This document shows positions 63,706 to 64,000 of a stretch of 64,000 nucleotides of DNA, piece after piece. The notes under the pieces are model-generated. The model worked only from the letters and a program-made list of their open reading frames with translations. It was not told where the DNA came from and searched no databases. Made by a program: the position numbers and the translations under genes. Source of the DNA: Rotaria sp. Silwood1 (taxonomy: Eukaryota > Rotifera > Eurotatoria > Philodinida > Philodinidae); the NCBI GenBank assembly GCA_905250075.1, contig CAJNOP010000022.1, forward strand, positions 922,152 through 986,151, written 5' to 3'. The first letter of the stretch is position 1, and each line of letters begins with the position of its first letter.

Positions 63706-64000
63706 GTAAGAGAATTTTAAAATACTATAGAAAATTTTATTAACTTTTACAATTATGTTTGGCTATAAGAATCCTCACAATGACTTTGGATAAGTTACTA
63801 TAATCAAAAAACACCTTTGAATTATGATTTTGTATGGAAAAAAGAAAACTCTCTGTCTAGCTCATAAAGGCCGTGGTTGGCCAAAGTTGAGCAGAAGTTT
63901 TCTCGAAAAAAAAAAGATCGAACTTATTCACTCGACACTGGCACCTGATATAAGGAACAAAGAACGAAATACGAGAAAATAATTTTATTTTCTTTGATTT
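63706..64000 (+). other. Start of MAK-like kinase intron 6
   Basis: The sequence after the GTAAGA donor is non-coding to the window end; the exon carrying the catalytic loop is not reached. Confidence 0.7.

Noticed and set aside
1-64000. CRISPR arrays, bacterial operons, rRNA genes
   Set aside because: None were seen. The window is eukaryotic with spliced genes throughout.

Overview
This window is eukaryotic nuclear DNA. It is AT-rich and has spliced genes with short GT-AG introns, mostly 40-110 bases, and a few introns of 1-2.6 kb. Codon use is strongly A/T-ending and the core gene set is animal-like. The style suggests an invertebrate, most likely a bdelloid rotifer. Supporting hints are compact gene spacing, splice acceptors sitting directly on start codons as in trans-splicing animals, and a degenerate TGTGGG/CCCACA tract resembling the bdelloid telomere repeat as I recall it. 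The taxon is an inference and no rRNA or mitochondrial marker is present.

1-28 kb is gene-dense. A minus-strand ankyrin/DHHC palmitoyltransferase (ZDHHC17-like, 3' end off the left edge) is followed by a plus-strand run. The run holds retromer VPS26, a B-box/coiled-coil/propeller-like protein, the ribosome-maturation nuclease NOB1, a small single-pass membrane protein, a SAC3/GANP mRNA-export protein, a DHRS7B-like dehydrogenase, and a PRC1/Ase1 microtubule bundler. Several neighbours lie 90-150 bases apart. 28-35 kb holds MAF1 (minus), a foldback element and a dead pogo/Tigger-like transposase.

35-41 kb holds a small secreted Cys/Ala-rich protein, a tetraspanin, a C7orf57-like protein and an intronless divergently placed NAA30. 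At 41.5-42.2 kb an assembly gap abuts a palindrome-rich minisatellite. A five-exon leucine-rich-repeat membrane receptor covers 42.6-48.1 kb. About 9.5 kb then carries no convincing gene, only microsatellites and a TATA/Inr-like promoter.

The right end contains a candidate exon, a complete and very young non-autonomous LTR retrotransposon (identical 218-base LTRs, 5-base target duplication, primer binding site and purine tract, no gag-pol), a telomere-like inverted tract, and the first six exons of a MAK/ICK-family ciliary kinase running off the right edge.

Most genes are housekeeping (trafficking, rRNA processing, mRNA export, cytokinesis, Pol III control, N-terminal acetylation) and show no sign of forming a single pathway. 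The less described content is the secreted Cys/Ala protein, the LTR element, the LRR receptor, and the repeat structures.
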